A stretch of 64,000 nucleotides of DNA from Barnesiella sp. An22 (GTDB lineage: Bacteria > Bacteroidota > Bacteroidia > Bacteroidales > Barnesiellaceae), in the NCBI RefSeq assembly GCF_002159975.1, contig NZ_NFJR01000001.1:496001-560000 (forward strand). The letters run 5' to 3'. Below, in pieces: positions 16,360-26,201 of the stretch. The translations under genes and the position numbers were made by a program. The stretch's first letter is position 1, and the number at the start of each line of letters is the position of its first letter. Below the pieces are notes generated by a model. That model saw only the letters and a list, made by a program, of their open reading frames with translations. It ran no database searches and was not told the origin of the DNA.

Positions 16360-18927
16360 ATGCCCAAGAACCAAGAAGAAAACCCAATAAAACCGACACA
16401 ACCCGAAGAGAGTGCACCTCAAGAGACTCCTCAGGAAGCACCACAAGAAGAGAAGAAACCTCACAAGGGATTGTTCAAGAACGAGCGTGTCAACTTCATC
16501 ATCGGGGTGATTCTCATCATCTTCTCGATTTACCTGACCATATCGTTTATTTCGTTTCTGTTCACCGGTAGTGTAGACCAGAGCAAAATCGAAAATCTCT
16601 CGATTGGAGAACTCTCGTCGGTAAGCAACGACATACAAAACTGGACCGGAGCATTCGGAGCCTACCTCTCCAACCTCATGATTAACCGCTGGATGGGCAT
16701 CTCGGCCTTCATCGTAGCGCTGTGGCTCTATGTGGTAGGGCGCCGCTTCATTCGGGTATCGCACACCCGCATGATACGGTTCACCATCACGTGCGCCCTC
16801 TCCATCATCGTCCTGTCGCTCTTCTTCGGCTTTATCTTTCTGCACAGCTACCAGGGCACCTTCCTCTACCTGGGCGGATACCACGGCTACTACGCCACCC
16901 AATGGCTCAACGCCTGGATAGGTCCCTGGGGTACCGCGCTCTTTATTGCGGCGCTCGCCATCATCTTGCTGGTACACCTCAGCTACAAGACCATCGACTA
17001 CATACGTCGCGCCTCATCGGTCAACCTTACCGGCCGGGCCATCCAGTCGATTCGGAAGAAAGCCGACCAGTGGGCCAACAGCGGAGACCACGACAAACCC
17101 GAAAAAGAGGATGACGAAAAAGAGATAACCGTAACCCCGGAGGATACCGTACCCGAAACTGCTCAAACGGAACCAACGCCCGATGAAATGTCCCAAACGG
17201 ACATCAAACCAGAGGATACTCTTGCGGCCTCCGAAATGGACGACATCACGGCCGGATACCCCGACGATCTGGTAGAGCCACTCCCCTCGCCCGACGAACT
17301 GGAAGAGCCTGCACCCCACGACCACGAGGAGACCAAGCGCCTCACCATCGACACCGGCGACCCCTCGTTTGTCATCGAAACGGCCGAGACCGACGAGATG
17401 ACCACCCAGGCTCCGCCCCTCGAGGACTACGACCCCACCAAAGACCTCTCGCATTACAAGCGCCCCACCTTCGACCTGCTCGACAAGCGCGAGAGCAGCG
17501 AGGTTGAGATAAACATGGAGGAGCAGGCGGCCAACAAGAAGCTCATCACCGAGACGCTGAAAAACTACAACATCGGCATCAGTTCCATCACCGCCACCGT
17601 GGGCCCCACCGTCACCCTCTACGAAATCAAGCCCGAGGCCGGCGTGCGCATTGCCCGCATCAAGAATCTCGAAAACGATATTGCCCTCAGCCTCTCGGCA
17701 CTGGGTATCCGCATCATCGCCCCCATTCCCGGCAAGGGTACCGTGGGTATCGAGGTGCCCAACAAGGAGCCCAAGATGGTATCGATGTACTCGGTACTTG
17801 CCTCGCGCAAGTTCCAGGAGTGCAAATACGACCTGCCGCTGGCTCTGGGGAAAAGCATCACCAACGAGGTGTTCATTGCCGACCTCTGCAAGATGCCCCA
17901 CATCCTGGTAGCCGGTGCGACAGGACAAGGTAAATCGGTAGGCCTCAACGCCATCATCACCTCGCTGCTCTACAAGAAACACCCGGCCCAACTCAAATTC
18001 GTACTGGTCGACCCCAAGATGGTCGAGTTCAGCATCTATTCGGTCATCGAGAAACACTTCATGGCCAAACTGCCCGATGCCGAGAAGGCGGTCATCACCG
18101 ACAGCGACAAGGTCATCGCCACCCTCAACTCGCTCTGCATCGAAATGGACAACCGGTATGCCCTGTTGGCCAAGGCCAACGTGCGAACCATCAAGGAGTA
18201 TAACGACGAGTTTATCCACCGCCGGCTCAACCCCAACAACGGACACAAGTTCATGCCCTATATCGTGGTGGTCATCGACGAGTTTGCCGACCTCATCATG
18301 ATGGCCGGACGCGACGTCGAGATGCCTATCGCCCGTATCGCCCAGAAGGCCCGGGCCGTGGGTATACACATGGTCATCGCCACCCAGCGGCCCTCGACAA
18401 CCGTCATCACGGGTAATATCAAGGCCAACTTCCCGGCCCGTATCGCCTTCCGCGTGATGCAGATGGTCGACTCGCGCACCATCCTCGACGCTCCGGGTGC
18501 CAATCAGCTTATCGGCCGGGGCGACATGCTCTTCACCGAAGGCGGCGAACTGAAGCGTATCCAATGCGCCTTCATCGACACCCCCGAGGTGAAACGTATC
18601 TGCGAATACATCAGCCATCAACAGGGATACCCCGAAGCCTACGAACTGCCCGAATACAAAAACGAAAACAGCGACTCGGGCAGCGGGGCCGACATGAGCA
18701 ACCGCGACCCCCTCTTCGAAGAGGCCGCCAAGATGATTGTCGTATCGGGACAAGCCTCTACCTCGTCGCTGCAACGGCGATACTCCATCGGCTACAACCG
18801 GGCCGGCCGACTGATGGACCAACTCGAAGCCGCCGGTATCGTGGGCCCGAGCGAAGGCGGCAAACCCCGTCAGGTGTTAATCTCGGACATCATGGCTCTT
18901 GAAAACAAATTAGACCTAATGAAATGA
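16360..18927 (+). CDS. ftsK: FtsK/SpoIIIE DNA translocase
   Basis: 855 residues from the ATG at 16360; an earlier in-frame start would lie inside the repeat array. FtsK is the septal motor that clears and resolves chromosomes at division. Visible: an acidic, proline-rich N-terminal tail, four hydrophobic segments between about residues 45 and 215, a long Glu/Asp/Pro/Thr-rich linker (about 245-365), an alpha domain, Walker A GATGQGKSVG (about 517-526), Walker B VVVIDEFADL (about 635-644), and a C-terminal winged-helix gamma domain (about 786-855, YSIGYNRAGRLMDQLE). The stop overlaps the lolA start by four bases (ATGA). Confidence 0.96.
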   Translation: MPKNQEENPIKPTQPEESAPQETPQEAPQEEKKPHKGLFKNERVNFIIGVILIIFSIYLTISFISFLFTGSVDQSKIENLSIGELSSVSNDIQNWTGAFGAYLSNLMINRWMGISAFIVALWLYVVGRRFIRVSHTRMIRFTITCALSIIVLSLFFGFIFLHSYQGTFLYLGGYHGYYATQWLNAWIGPWGTALFIAALAIILLVHLSYKTIDYIRRASSVNLTGRAIQSIRKKADQWANSGDHDKPEKEDDEKEITVTPEDTVPETAQTEPTPDEMSQTDIKPEDTLAASEMDDITAGYPDDLVEPLPSPDELEEPAPHDHEETKRLTIDTGDPSFVIETAETDEMTTQAPPLEDYDPTKDLSHYKRPTFDLLDKRESSEVEINMEEQAANKKLITETLKNYNIGISSITATVGPTVTLYEIKPEAGVRIARIKNLENDIALSLSALGIRIIAPIPGKGTVGIEVPNKEPKMVSMYSVLASRKFQECKYDLPLALGKSITNEVFIADLCKMPHILVAGATGQGKSVGLNAIITSLLYKKHPAQLKFVLVDPKMVEFSIYSVIEKHFMAKLPDAEKAVITDSDKVIATLNSLCIEMDNRYALLAKANVRTIKEYNDEFIHRRLNPNNGHKFMPYIVVVIDEFADLIMMAGRDVEMPIARIAQKARAVGIHMVIATQRPSTTVITGNIKANFPARIAFRVMQMVDSRTILDAPGANQLIGRGDMLFTEGGELKRIQCAFIDTPEVKRICEYISHQQGYPEAYELPEYKNENSDSGSGADMSNRDPLFEEAAKMIVVSGQASTSSLQRRYSIGYNRAGRLMDQLEAAGIVGPSEGGKPRQVLISDIMALENKLDLMK

Positions 18928-19562
18928 AACTAAGTCGCATCCTTCTTTTCTGCGCTACTCTGCTCCTGGCCAATGCCCAGGTGGCACAGGCTCAAAACGG
19001 CACCGCCGCACTCGACCGGGTGGTCGAAAAAATACGCCGCTCGGGCGACCTGTCGGCTGCGTTTACCCTCACCGTATACAACGCCCTGAACGAACCGGTC
19101 GACAAACAGTCGGGCACCATAAAACTGTCGGGCGACAAGTTCTACTGGACAACCCCCGCCATGACCGTCTGGTACAACGGCCAACTGCAATGGGCCTATG
19201 TAAAAGCCTCCGAAGAGGTGAACCTTACCGAACCCACCCCGGCCGAAATTGCCTCGATCAACCCCTACACGCTCATCACCACCTACAAGCAGAATTTCAA
19301 CGTCAAGGCCTTGAAGGCCAAGAACAGCCAGCAACGGGTGGCCGAGCTTACCCCCAAGAAGAAGGGAACCCAGATAGACCGGGTGGTACTCACCGTAAAC
19401 GCATCGAACTGGATGCCCCAGTCGTTCCAGATCTATTACAGCGACCGCACGCACAGCACCATCGCCCTGTCGCGACTGGTCACCGGGCAGAACTTTTCCG
19501 ATGCCACCTTTGTTTTCGACAAGAAACAATACCCCAAGGCCGAAGTCATCGATTTACGCTAA
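18924..19562 (+). CDS. lolA: LolA-like periplasmic lipoprotein carrier
   Basis: 212 residues. LolA shuttles lipoproteins across the periplasm. A Sec signal peptide is clear (MKLSRILLFCATLLLANAQ, cleavage near AQAQ), followed by an antiparallel beta-sheet protein with the features of the LolA/LolB fold: KQSGTIKLSGDKFYW, then KVTLTVNAS-like strands. It starts within the ftsK stop (ATGA), indicating translational coupling. The ftsK-lolA pairing is conserved in several bacterial groups, which supports the assignment. trxB follows after 23 bases. Confidence 0.88.
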   Translation: MKLSRILLFCATLLLANAQVAQAQNGTAALDRVVEKIRRSGDLSAAFTLTVYNALNEPVDKQSGTIKLSGDKFYWTTPAMTVWYNGQLQWAYVKASEEVNLTEPTPAEIASINPYTLITTYKQNFNVKALKAKNSQQRVAELTPKKKGTQIDRVVLTVNASNWMPQSFQIYYSDRTHSTIALSRLVTGQNFSDATFVFDKKQYPKAEVIDLR

Positions 19563-19585
19563 TCACTTAAAAACGAAATAAAACT

Positions 19586-20533
19586 ATGGAACAGAACGAA
19601 CGAATCCGTTGCCTCATCATCGGGTCGGGACCGGCCGGTTATACCGCCGCCATATATGCCTCGCGGGCCAATCTGGCACCCGTCCTCTACGAGGGCATGC
19701 AACCCGGTGGACAACTCACGACCACCAGCGAAATAGAGAACTTTCCCGGTTACCCCGAAGGTATATCGGGATTCGACATGATGGAAGACCTGAAAAAACA
19801 GGCTGCCCGATTCGGTACCGACATTCGCCGCGGTATCGCTACCGCCGCCGACTTTTCGACCCGCCCCTACCGCATCACCATCGAGGGCGAGAAGGTGGTC
19901 GAGGCCGATGCCGTAATCATCTCGACCGGCGCCTCGGCCAAGTACCTGGGCCTCCCCGACGAGGCCAAATATGCCGGCATGGGCGTATCGGCCTGTGCTA
20001 CCTGCGACGGATTTTTCTACCGTAAGAAAATCGTGGCCGTCGTAGGCGGCGGCGATACCGCCTGCGAAGAGGCCGAATACCTGTCGCACCTCGCCTCGAA
20101 GGTCTATCTGATTGTGCGCAAGAACTACCTGCGTGCCTCCAATATCATGCAACAGCGGGTAATCGAAAACCCCAACATCGAAATCCTGTTCGAGACCCAG
20201 GCCGAAGGATTGTTCGGCGAGAACGGTGTAGAGGGCGTGCATCTGGTCAAAGGGAAAGATACCGACCACGAAGAGCGATACGACCTGGCTATCGACGGGT
20301 TCTTCCTGGCCATCGGGCACAAACCCAACACCGATATATTCAAAGGTGCCATCGAACTCGACGAAAACGGCTATATCGTTACCAAGCCCTTCACGACCGA
20401 GACCAATCTGCCCGGTGTATTTGCCGCTGGCGACGTAGCCGACCCCCGTTATCGTCAGGCTATCACTGCCGCCGCCTCGGGTTGCAAAGCCGCCATCGAT
20501 GCCGAGCGATACCTCATCAATAACAAATTGTAA
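19586..20533 (+). CDS. trxB: Thioredoxin-disulfide reductase
   Basis: 315 residues, the usual size. An NADPH-dependent flavoenzyme that keeps thioredoxin reduced. Visible: the FAD-binding GSGPAGYTAAIYASRA (residues 13-28), the redox-active pair Cys137-Ala-Thr-Cys140 followed by DGFFYRKK, the NADPH-binding GGGDTACEEAEYL, and the C-terminal GVFAAGDVAD FAD motif. The active site reads CATC, the common trxB form. Probably the last gene of ftsK-lolA-trxB; a terminator lies 24 bases after the stop. Confidence 0.96.
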   Translation: MEQNERIRCLIIGSGPAGYTAAIYASRANLAPVLYEGMQPGGQLTTTSEIENFPGYPEGISGFDMMEDLKKQAARFGTDIRRGIATAADFSTRPYRITIEGEKVVEADAVIISTGASAKYLGLPDEAKYAGMGVSACATCDGFFYRKKIVAVVGGGDTACEEAEYLSHLASKVYLIVRKNYLRASNIMQQRVIENPNIEILFETQAEGLFGENGVEGVHLVKGKDTDHEERYDLAIDGFFLAIGHKPNTDIFKGAIELDENGYIVTKPFTTETNLPGVFAAGDVADPRYRQAITAAASGCKAAIDAERYLINNKL

Positions 20534-20556
20534 CAAGATTTGCCTGAGCGGCTCAA

Positions 20557-20592
20557 AAGGAGGGAGAATTTATTCTCCTTCCTTATTTTTTT
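20557..20592 (+). terminator. Terminator after trxB
   Basis: AAGGAGGGAGAAT (20557-20569) pairs with ATTCTCCTTCCTT (20572-20584), 13 pairs with one G-U and a TT loop, then a T-run. Strong intrinsic terminator. Confidence 0.88.
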
Positions 20593-20665
20593 TATTCTAA
20601 AGCTCTATTTCTTATAAAATTAGATATTTTTCCTCTTTTAAGAAACGATATATCAATTTTTTAGT

Positions 20666-20673
20666 TACTTTTG
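20666..20673 (+). promoter_or_regulatory. Putative promoter -7 element (TACTTTTG) of the Crp/Fnr gene
   Basis: TACTTTTG matches TAnnTTTG 27 bases before the start codon; the -33 region has only T-runs. Confidence 0.45.
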
Positions 20674-20699
20674 TGCTGTAAAACATAGTTATAAGGCAA

Positions 20700-21401
20700 A
20701 TGGTCAAGAAAAGCACACTGGAGTCTATACTACAAGAAGAGATGTCCGACTTTTGGGCGTTGCTCGAAAGTGAGGAAAAACGCATTATTGCCGAAAATTT
20801 CAAGATTCAGAATTTCAAAAAAAACGAAATCATATACAGCGAAGGCGAAACTCCCTCGCAACTCATGTGCTTATTGAAGGGAAAAGTAAAAATCTATAAG
20901 GACGGCGTGGGAGGCCGCAGCCAGATTATCCGGTTGATTCGTCCGGTTCAGTACTTCGGCTACCGGGCCTACTTCTCCCGCGAAGCCTACGTGACCGCCG
21001 CTGCCGCCATCGAAAGTTCTACCATCGGTTCTCTGCCCATGCCCCTGGTCGAGAAATATATCCGCCAGAACAACGGGCTGGCCTGGTTCTTCATCAAGGA
21101 ACTCTCCAACGATCTGGGCATATCGGACGCCCGCACGGTGAATCTCACCCAGAAGCATATTCGGGGCCGGCTGGCCGAATCGCTGCTAGTACTCAAAGAG
21201 AACTACGGTGTCGAGGAAGACGGGCTCACCCTCAACATCTACATGGCCCGTGAAGACCTGGCCAACCTCTCGAACATGACCACCTCGAATGCCATCCGCA
21301 CCTTGTCGAGTTTCACCAACGAAAAAATCATCACGGTCGACGGCCGCCGCATCCAGATTATCGACGAAGAGCGGTTACGCAAAATCAGCAAATTCGGATA
21401 A
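20700..21401 (+). CDS. Crp/Fnr family transcriptional regulator
   Basis: 233 residues. An N-terminal cyclic-nucleotide-binding-like beta barrel (about residues 20-120) is followed by the dimerisation helix and a Crp-type winged helix (about 150-225), with the recognition helix in REDLANLSNMTTSNAIRTLSSF. The phosphate-binding cassette arginine/serine pattern of true cAMP sensors is not evident, and there are no Fnr-type clustered cysteines, so the ligand is unknown. It is a single-gene unit between trxB and the convergent GH3 pair. Crp-like regulators of this kind in Bacteroidales often respond to redox or carbon state; that is background only, not seen here. Confidence 0.9.
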   Translation: MVKKSTLESILQEEMSDFWALLESEEKRIIAENFKIQNFKKNEIIYSEGETPSQLMCLLKGKVKIYKDGVGGRSQIIRLIRPVQYFGYRAYFSREAYVTAAAAIESSTIGSLPMPLVEKYIRQNNGLAWFFIKELSNDLGISDARTVNLTQKHIRGRLAESLLVLKENYGVEEDGLTLNIYMAREDLANLSNMTTSNAIRTLSSFTNEKIITVDGRRIQIIDEERLRKISKFG

Positions 21402-21435
21402 ACACCACGACAATATCTTACCCTTATCATACAGA

Positions 21436-21470
21436 AGAAGCTGTCACCCCTGGACGGGACGACAGCTTCT
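21436..21470. terminator. Bidirectional terminator between the Crp/Fnr gene and the GH3 gene
   Basis: AGAAGCTGTC (21436-21445) and GACAGCTTCT (21461-21470) form a 10-bp stem with a 15-base loop, lying between convergent genes. T-rich sequence follows on the plus strand; on the minus strand the tail is weaker. Confidence 0.75.
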
Positions 21471-21510
21471 TTCGTTATATCCACTCCGTATTGCGATACG
21501 GTACGGGAGA

Positions 21511-23742
21511 CTATTTCAATTCAAATCCGGCACGCGAACGAATATCCTCGGCCGAAGCCCCGATGAGCACCTCGAAGCGTCCCGGCTCGGCTACCCACGC
21601 ATGTTTCGCATCGTCGAAATACGAGAGACTCGTACGGTCGAGCACGAACTCTACCTCGCGGCTCTCGCCCGGTTGAAGCATCACCTTGCGGAATCCCTTC
21701 AGCTCCTTGATCGGACGGGGCAGCGACGACTTCAGATCCGACACGTAGAGTTGTACCACCTCGGCTCCGGCACGGCTACCCGTGTTCTTCACCGATACAC
21801 GCACCCGCAGGCTGTCGGCCGCCGTCATCTGCTTGCGGTCGAGCTCCGCCTTGCCATACTCGAAGGTGGTATAGCTCAACCCGTGGCCGAAACAGAAGAG
21901 CGGACGATGGCTTTTCTTCTGCTTGTCGCTCCAGCGATAGCCCACGAAAATATCGTCCTTGTATATCTCACGATGGTCGACTCCGGGGTAAACCAACGAG
22001 TCGTTCAGGGCATGCGCGTGATAATCTTCGAGGCGGGCACACATCGTGAAGGGCAGTTTGCCCGACGGATTCACATCGCCCACCAACACGGCGGCCAGAG
22101 CATGGCCGGCCTCGCTGCCGCAATACCAACCCTCGACAATGGCACCTACCCGGTCGGCCCAGGGCATGGCCACACTGTTGCCCGAGACGAGCACCACGAC
22201 GGTGCGGGGATTGACCTCGGCCAAAGCCTCGATTACCCGGTCCTGATTGTAGGGCAAACCATAGTCATAACGGTCGCCTCCCTCGCAATCCTGGTGACTG
22301 TTCTTATTGAGGCCACCCACAAAAATCACGTAGTCGGACTCACGGGCCAAAGCCACAGCCTCGGCCAGCAGTTCGTCGGCCGAGCGCGATTCCGACAGGT
22401 CTACCTTCGAAACCACACCATTATAGGAACCGTCGGTATTGCCTACATAACCACGGGCATATACCACCTCGGCGGCACTGCCCACTCTTGCCCGCAGGCC
22501 GTCCAGAGGCGAAACCTCGTACTGTGCCTTCAACGACGAGCTGCCGCCGCCCACGGTCATCATCTTGATGGCGTTCTCGCCTACGACCAATATCTTGCGG
22601 GTCTTCTCCAACTGGATAGGCAACGTATTGTCGCGGTTCTGCAACAGCACGATTCCCTCCTCGGCTATCTGCCGGGCAGCCTCGCCATGAGCTGGATCCT
22701 CGAACGAACCATAGGGACGGTTGGGATTCATCGTCGTGCGGAACATCATTCGCAGAATATTACGCACCTTACCGTCGACCACCGACTCGGGTATCACCCC
22801 GGCCTTTATCTGCTCGAGGAAAGGCCGTGCCAGGAAGTAGTGGTTATAAGCATCGCTCGCACTCACCGACAAGCCGTCGGTACCGGTACCGAACTCCATG
22901 TCGAGACCGTTATAGGCAGCCTCCCGGGTATTGTGAACGCCACCCCAGTCGGAGACAACGACGCCGTCGAAGCCCCATTCGCCCCGCAAAATATCATTAA
23001 GCAGATATTGGTTGTGACAGCAATGCTGCCCCTTGTAGCAATTATAAGAACCCATGATGGCCCATGCCTTGCCTCGCTGTACCGCCGCCTTGAAAGCCGG
23101 CAGATAGATTTCGTAGAGGGCCCGGTCGCTCACCTCGACATCGACAGTATAGCGGTCTTCCTCCTGGTTGTTCAGGGCAAAGTGTTTCACACAGGCGGCT
23201 ACTCCGCACGACTGTACTCCCTGGATGTAGGGAACCACCATCTCGGAAGCCAGGTAAGGGTCTTCGCCCATATACTCGAAGTTGCGCCCGTTCAACGGCG
23301 TGCGGTAGATATTCACGCCGGGACCCAACAGTACATTCTTGTTCCGGTACCGGGCCTCCTCGCCTATGGCCCGACCATAACGCAGAGACATGTCGGGGTT
23401 CCACGTAGCGGCCAGACAGGTCAAGGCCGGGAAGGCCATGCACGAGTCGTTGGTCCAGCCGGCCTGGTCCCATTCATCCCAAGCCACTTCGGGACGTATG
23501 CCATGAGGACCGTCGGTCATCCAGTTCTCGGGCAGACCCAAACGGGGGACTCCCGCCGAACTGAACTTCGATTGAGCGTGACACAAGGCCACTTTCTCTT
23601 CGAGGGTCATTCGCGAAAGGGCATCTTCTACTCGATCTTCGATGGGTTTCGAATCATCGAGATAAACAGGTGTTTGGGCCATGGCCGCCTGCAAAGGGAA
23701 TAACAGCGCGGCAGCCCACAGGGGTTTTAGAAAAGATCTCAT
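21511..23742 (-). CDS. GH3 family beta-glycosidase, paralogue A (exported)
   Basis: 743 residues from ATG 23742. The signal peptide MRSFLKPLWAAALLF...AMA is cleaved before QTPVYL. The GH3 N-terminal barrel holds the nucleophile Asp265 in VVVSDWGGVHNT and the KHFALNN and GPGVNIYRTPLNGRNFEYMGEDP substrate-site segments; the C-terminal alpha/beta sandwich and a fibronectin-like domain (from about residue 640) complete the usual beta-glucosidase/beta-xylosidase layout. Specificity cannot be told from sequence. It is the downstream partner of paralogue B, 51 bases apart, so they are likely one transcript. Large parts are almost identical to B, others differ sharply (see findings). Confidence 0.93.
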   Translation of the reverse strand: MRSFLKPLWAAALLFPLQAAMAQTPVYLDDSKPIEDRVEDALSRMTLEEKVALCHAQSKFSSAGVPRLGLPENWMTDGPHGIRPEVAWDEWDQAGWTNDSCMAFPALTCLAATWNPDMSLRYGRAIGEEARYRNKNVLLGPGVNIYRTPLNGRNFEYMGEDPYLASEMVVPYIQGVQSCGVAACVKHFALNNQEEDRYTVDVEVSDRALYEIYLPAFKAAVQRGKAWAIMGSYNCYKGQHCCHNQYLLNDILRGEWGFDGVVVSDWGGVHNTREAAYNGLDMEFGTGTDGLSVSASDAYNHYFLARPFLEQIKAGVIPESVVDGKVRNILRMMFRTTMNPNRPYGSFEDPAHGEAARQIAEEGIVLLQNRDNTLPIQLEKTRKILVVGENAIKMMTVGGGSSSLKAQYEVSPLDGLRARVGSAAEVVYARGYVGNTDGSYNGVVSKVDLSESRSADELLAEAVALARESDYVIFVGGLNKNSHQDCEGGDRYDYGLPYNQDRVIEALAEVNPRTVVVLVSGNSVAMPWADRVGAIVEGWYCGSEAGHALAAVLVGDVNPSGKLPFTMCARLEDYHAHALNDSLVYPGVDHREIYKDDIFVGYRWSDKQKKSHRPLFCFGHGLSYTTFEYGKAELDRKQMTAADSLRVRVSVKNTGSRAGAEVVQLYVSDLKSSLPRPIKELKGFRKVMLQPGESREVEFVLDRTSLSYFDDAKHAWVAEPGRFEVLIGASAEDIRSRAGFELK

Positions 23743-23793
23743 GATAATTATTTTGAAGGTTAATAACAAAAAGTCATATTCTTGTCGCAGAGA

Positions 23794-26022
23794 CTATGGT
23801 TTCAATTCAAATCCGGCACGCGAACGAATATCCTCGGCCGAGGCGCCGATAAGCACCTCGAAGTGTCCCGGCTCGGCTACCCACGCATGTTTCGCATCGT
23901 CGAAATACGAGAGACTCGTACGGTCGAGCACGAACTCTACCTCGCGACTCTCGCCCGGTTGCAGCATCACTTTACTGAATCCCTTCAGCTCCTTGATCGG
24001 ACGGGGAAGCGACGACTTCAGGTCCGACACGTAGAGCTGAACCACCTCGGCTCCGGCACGGCTGCCCGTGTTCTTCACCGATACACGCACCCGCAGGCTG
24101 TCGGCCGCCGTCATCTGCTTGCGGTCGAGCACCGCCTTGCCATACTCGAATGTGGTATAGCTCAATCCGTGGCCAAAACAGAAGAGCGGACGGCGCTCTT
24201 TCTTCTGCTTGTCGCTCCAGCGATAGCCCACGAAAATATCGTCCTTGTACACCTCGCGATGATTGACACCCGGATAGACCAGCGAGTCGTGCAAGGCATG
24301 GGCGTGATAATCTTCGAGACGGGCACACATCGTGAAGGGCAGTTTGCCCGACGGATTCACATCGCCCACCAACACGGCGGCCAGAGCATGGCCGGCCTCG
24401 CTGCCGCAATACCAACCCTCGACAATAGCACCTACCCGGTCGGCCCAGGGCATGGCCACACTGTTGCCCGAGACGAGCACCACCACGGTGCGGGGATTGA
24501 CCTCGGCCAAAGCCTCGATTACCCGGTCCTGGTCGTAGGGCAGGCTGTAGCTCTTTCGGTCGCCTCCCTCGCAATCCTGATACCCGTTCTTATTGAGGCC
24601 ACCCACAAAAATCACGTAGTCGGACTCACGGGCCAAAGCCACCGCCTCGGCCAGCAGTTCGTCGGCTGAGCGGTCGGTCTGCAACGAAGGGATGGTATAC
24701 ATGACACTCTTCGGCGGGTCGGGACTGGCATAGCCCCGGGCATACGTCACCTCGGCCGCATCGCCTATCCGGGCTCGCAACCCCTCCAACGGCGACACTT
24801 CGTACCAGGCTTTCAGCGACGAGCTGCCGCCGCCCACGGTCATCATCTTGATGGCATTCTCGCCCACCACCAATATCTTGCGGATCTTCTCCAGCTGGAT
24901 AGGCAACACGTTGTCGCGATTCTGCAACAACACGATTCCCTCCTCGGCTATCTGCCGGGCAACCTCGCCATGAGCCCGATTCTTGAACGAGCCGTAGGGA
25001 CGGTTTCGGTTCATCGTCGTACGGAACATCAACCGCAGGATATTACGAACCTTCCCGTCAACCACCGACTCGGGGATGCTCCCCGACTTCAACAACTCAA
25101 GGAACCGACGAGACAGGTAGTAGTCGTCGTAGGCATTGTCGACACTGAACTCCATACCGTCGGTGAGAGAACCAAATTCCAAATCGAGTCCGTTATAGGC
25201 CGCCTCGAGGGTATTGTGCACGGCACCCCAATCGGAGATGACCACCCCGTCGAAGCCCCATTCGCCCCGCAAAATATCGTTGAGCAGACGTTGGTTGTGG
25301 CAGCAGTGCTGACCCTGGTAGCGATTGAACGACCCCATGAGCGACCACACCTTCCCCCGCTGCACGGCGGCCTGAAACGCCGGCAGATAGATTTCGTAGA
25401 GAGCCCGGTCGCTCACCTCCACATCGACATAGTGCCGGTCTTTCTCCTGATTGTTGAGCGCAAAGTGTTTCACGCAGGCGGCCACACCGCACGACTGCAC
25501 CCCCTGGATATAGGGGACTGCCAGCTCGGAGGCCAGGTAAGGGTCTTCGCCCATATATTCGAAGTTGCGCCCGTTCAACGGCGTGCGGTAGATATTTACG
25601 CCGGGGCCCAACAGCACGTTCTTGTTCCGGTAACGCGCCTCCTCGCCCAAAGCCCGGCCATAGCGCAGAGCCATATCGGGGTTCCACGTAGCGGCCAGAC
25701 AGGTCAAGGCCGGGAAGGCCATGCACGAGTCGTTGGTCCAACCGGCCGGACTCCATTCATCCCACAAAAGTTCGGAACGAATACCGTGCGGACCGTCGGT
25801 CATCCAGTTTTCGGGCAGGCCCAAACGGGGAACTCCCGGTGAACTAAATTTCGATTGAGCATGACACAAGGCCACCTTCTCTTCGAGAGTCATACGCGAA
25901 AGGGCATCTTCTACGCGATCTTCAACAGGCTTTGTATCATCAAGGTAAACAGGGGGTTGGGCTACGGTTACAGCCGCGACCCATAGGAGCGTAACTCCTA
26001 ATACATGTCGCATGTTCTTCAT
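23794..26022 (-). CDS. GH3 family beta-glycosidase, paralogue B (exported)
   Basis: 742 residues from ATG 26022 (MKNMRHVLGVTLLW); ATG 26013 is the alternative. A frame open to 26160 is not protein-like. Signal peptide, GH3 barrel with VVISDWGAVHNT nucleophile motif, alpha/beta sandwich and fibronectin-like C-terminus match paralogue A. The two differ mainly in a barrel loop (FGSLTDGMEFSVDNAYDD versus FGTGTDGLSVSASDAYNH) and in a loop after GYA/GYV in the sandwich domain (ASPDPPKSVMYTIPSLQ versus VGNTDGSYNGVVSKVDL). A TATATTTG -7 element (complement of 26051-26058) precedes it. The 180 bases up to menE hold nothing else I recognise. Confidence 0.93.
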   Translation of the reverse strand: MKNMRHVLGVTLLWVAAVTVAQPPVYLDDTKPVEDRVEDALSRMTLEEKVALCHAQSKFSSPGVPRLGLPENWMTDGPHGIRSELLWDEWSPAGWTNDSCMAFPALTCLAATWNPDMALRYGRALGEEARYRNKNVLLGPGVNIYRTPLNGRNFEYMGEDPYLASELAVPYIQGVQSCGVAACVKHFALNNQEKDRHYVDVEVSDRALYEIYLPAFQAAVQRGKVWSLMGSFNRYQGQHCCHNQRLLNDILRGEWGFDGVVISDWGAVHNTLEAAYNGLDLEFGSLTDGMEFSVDNAYDDYYLSRRFLELLKSGSIPESVVDGKVRNILRLMFRTTMNRNRPYGSFKNRAHGEVARQIAEEGIVLLQNRDNVLPIQLEKIRKILVVGENAIKMMTVGGGSSSLKAWYEVSPLEGLRARIGDAAEVTYARGYASPDPPKSVMYTIPSLQTDRSADELLAEAVALARESDYVIFVGGLNKNGYQDCEGGDRKSYSLPYDQDRVIEALAEVNPRTVVVLVSGNSVAMPWADRVGAIVEGWYCGSEAGHALAAVLVGDVNPSGKLPFTMCARLEDYHAHALHDSLVYPGVNHREVYKDDIFVGYRWSDKQKKERRPLFCFGHGLSYTTFEYGKAVLDRKQMTAADSLRVRVSVKNTGSRAGAEVVQLYVSDLKSSLPRPIKELKGFSKVMLQPGESREVEFVLDRTSLSYFDDAKHAWVAEPGHFEVLIGASAEDIRSRAGFELKP

Positions 26023-26050
26023 GTTTAAAATAGCAAATGTGACTGAATAA

Positions 26051-26058
26051 CAAATATA
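26051..26058 (-). promoter_or_regulatory. Putative promoter -7 element (TATATTTG) of the GH3 pair
   Basis: Minus-strand TATATTTG 29 bases before the start of paralogue B; no clear -33 element. Confidence 0.4.
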
Positions 26059-26201
26059 ATCGGGAATAAAGGTAGATATAAAATCTATTCCCGGCAACAG
26101 AACATGCTCAAATAACACTTTAAAACATTCCCTCCATCTCCATATATAGAAGGATAACAATCCGCCTCACGACGGAAACGGCTTTGCCAACCGACAGGGA
26201 A

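Noticed and set aside
17014-18822. 602-codon minus-strand frame over ftsK
   Set aside because: The ftsK frame carries Walker A, Walker B and the gamma domain; the antisense translation is low in recognisable features.
21289-23703. 804-codon plus-strand frame over the GH3 gene
   Set aside because: The opposite strand encodes a complete GH3 enzyme with all motifs. The long open stretch follows from codon bias; the same shadow appears over the second GH3 copy.
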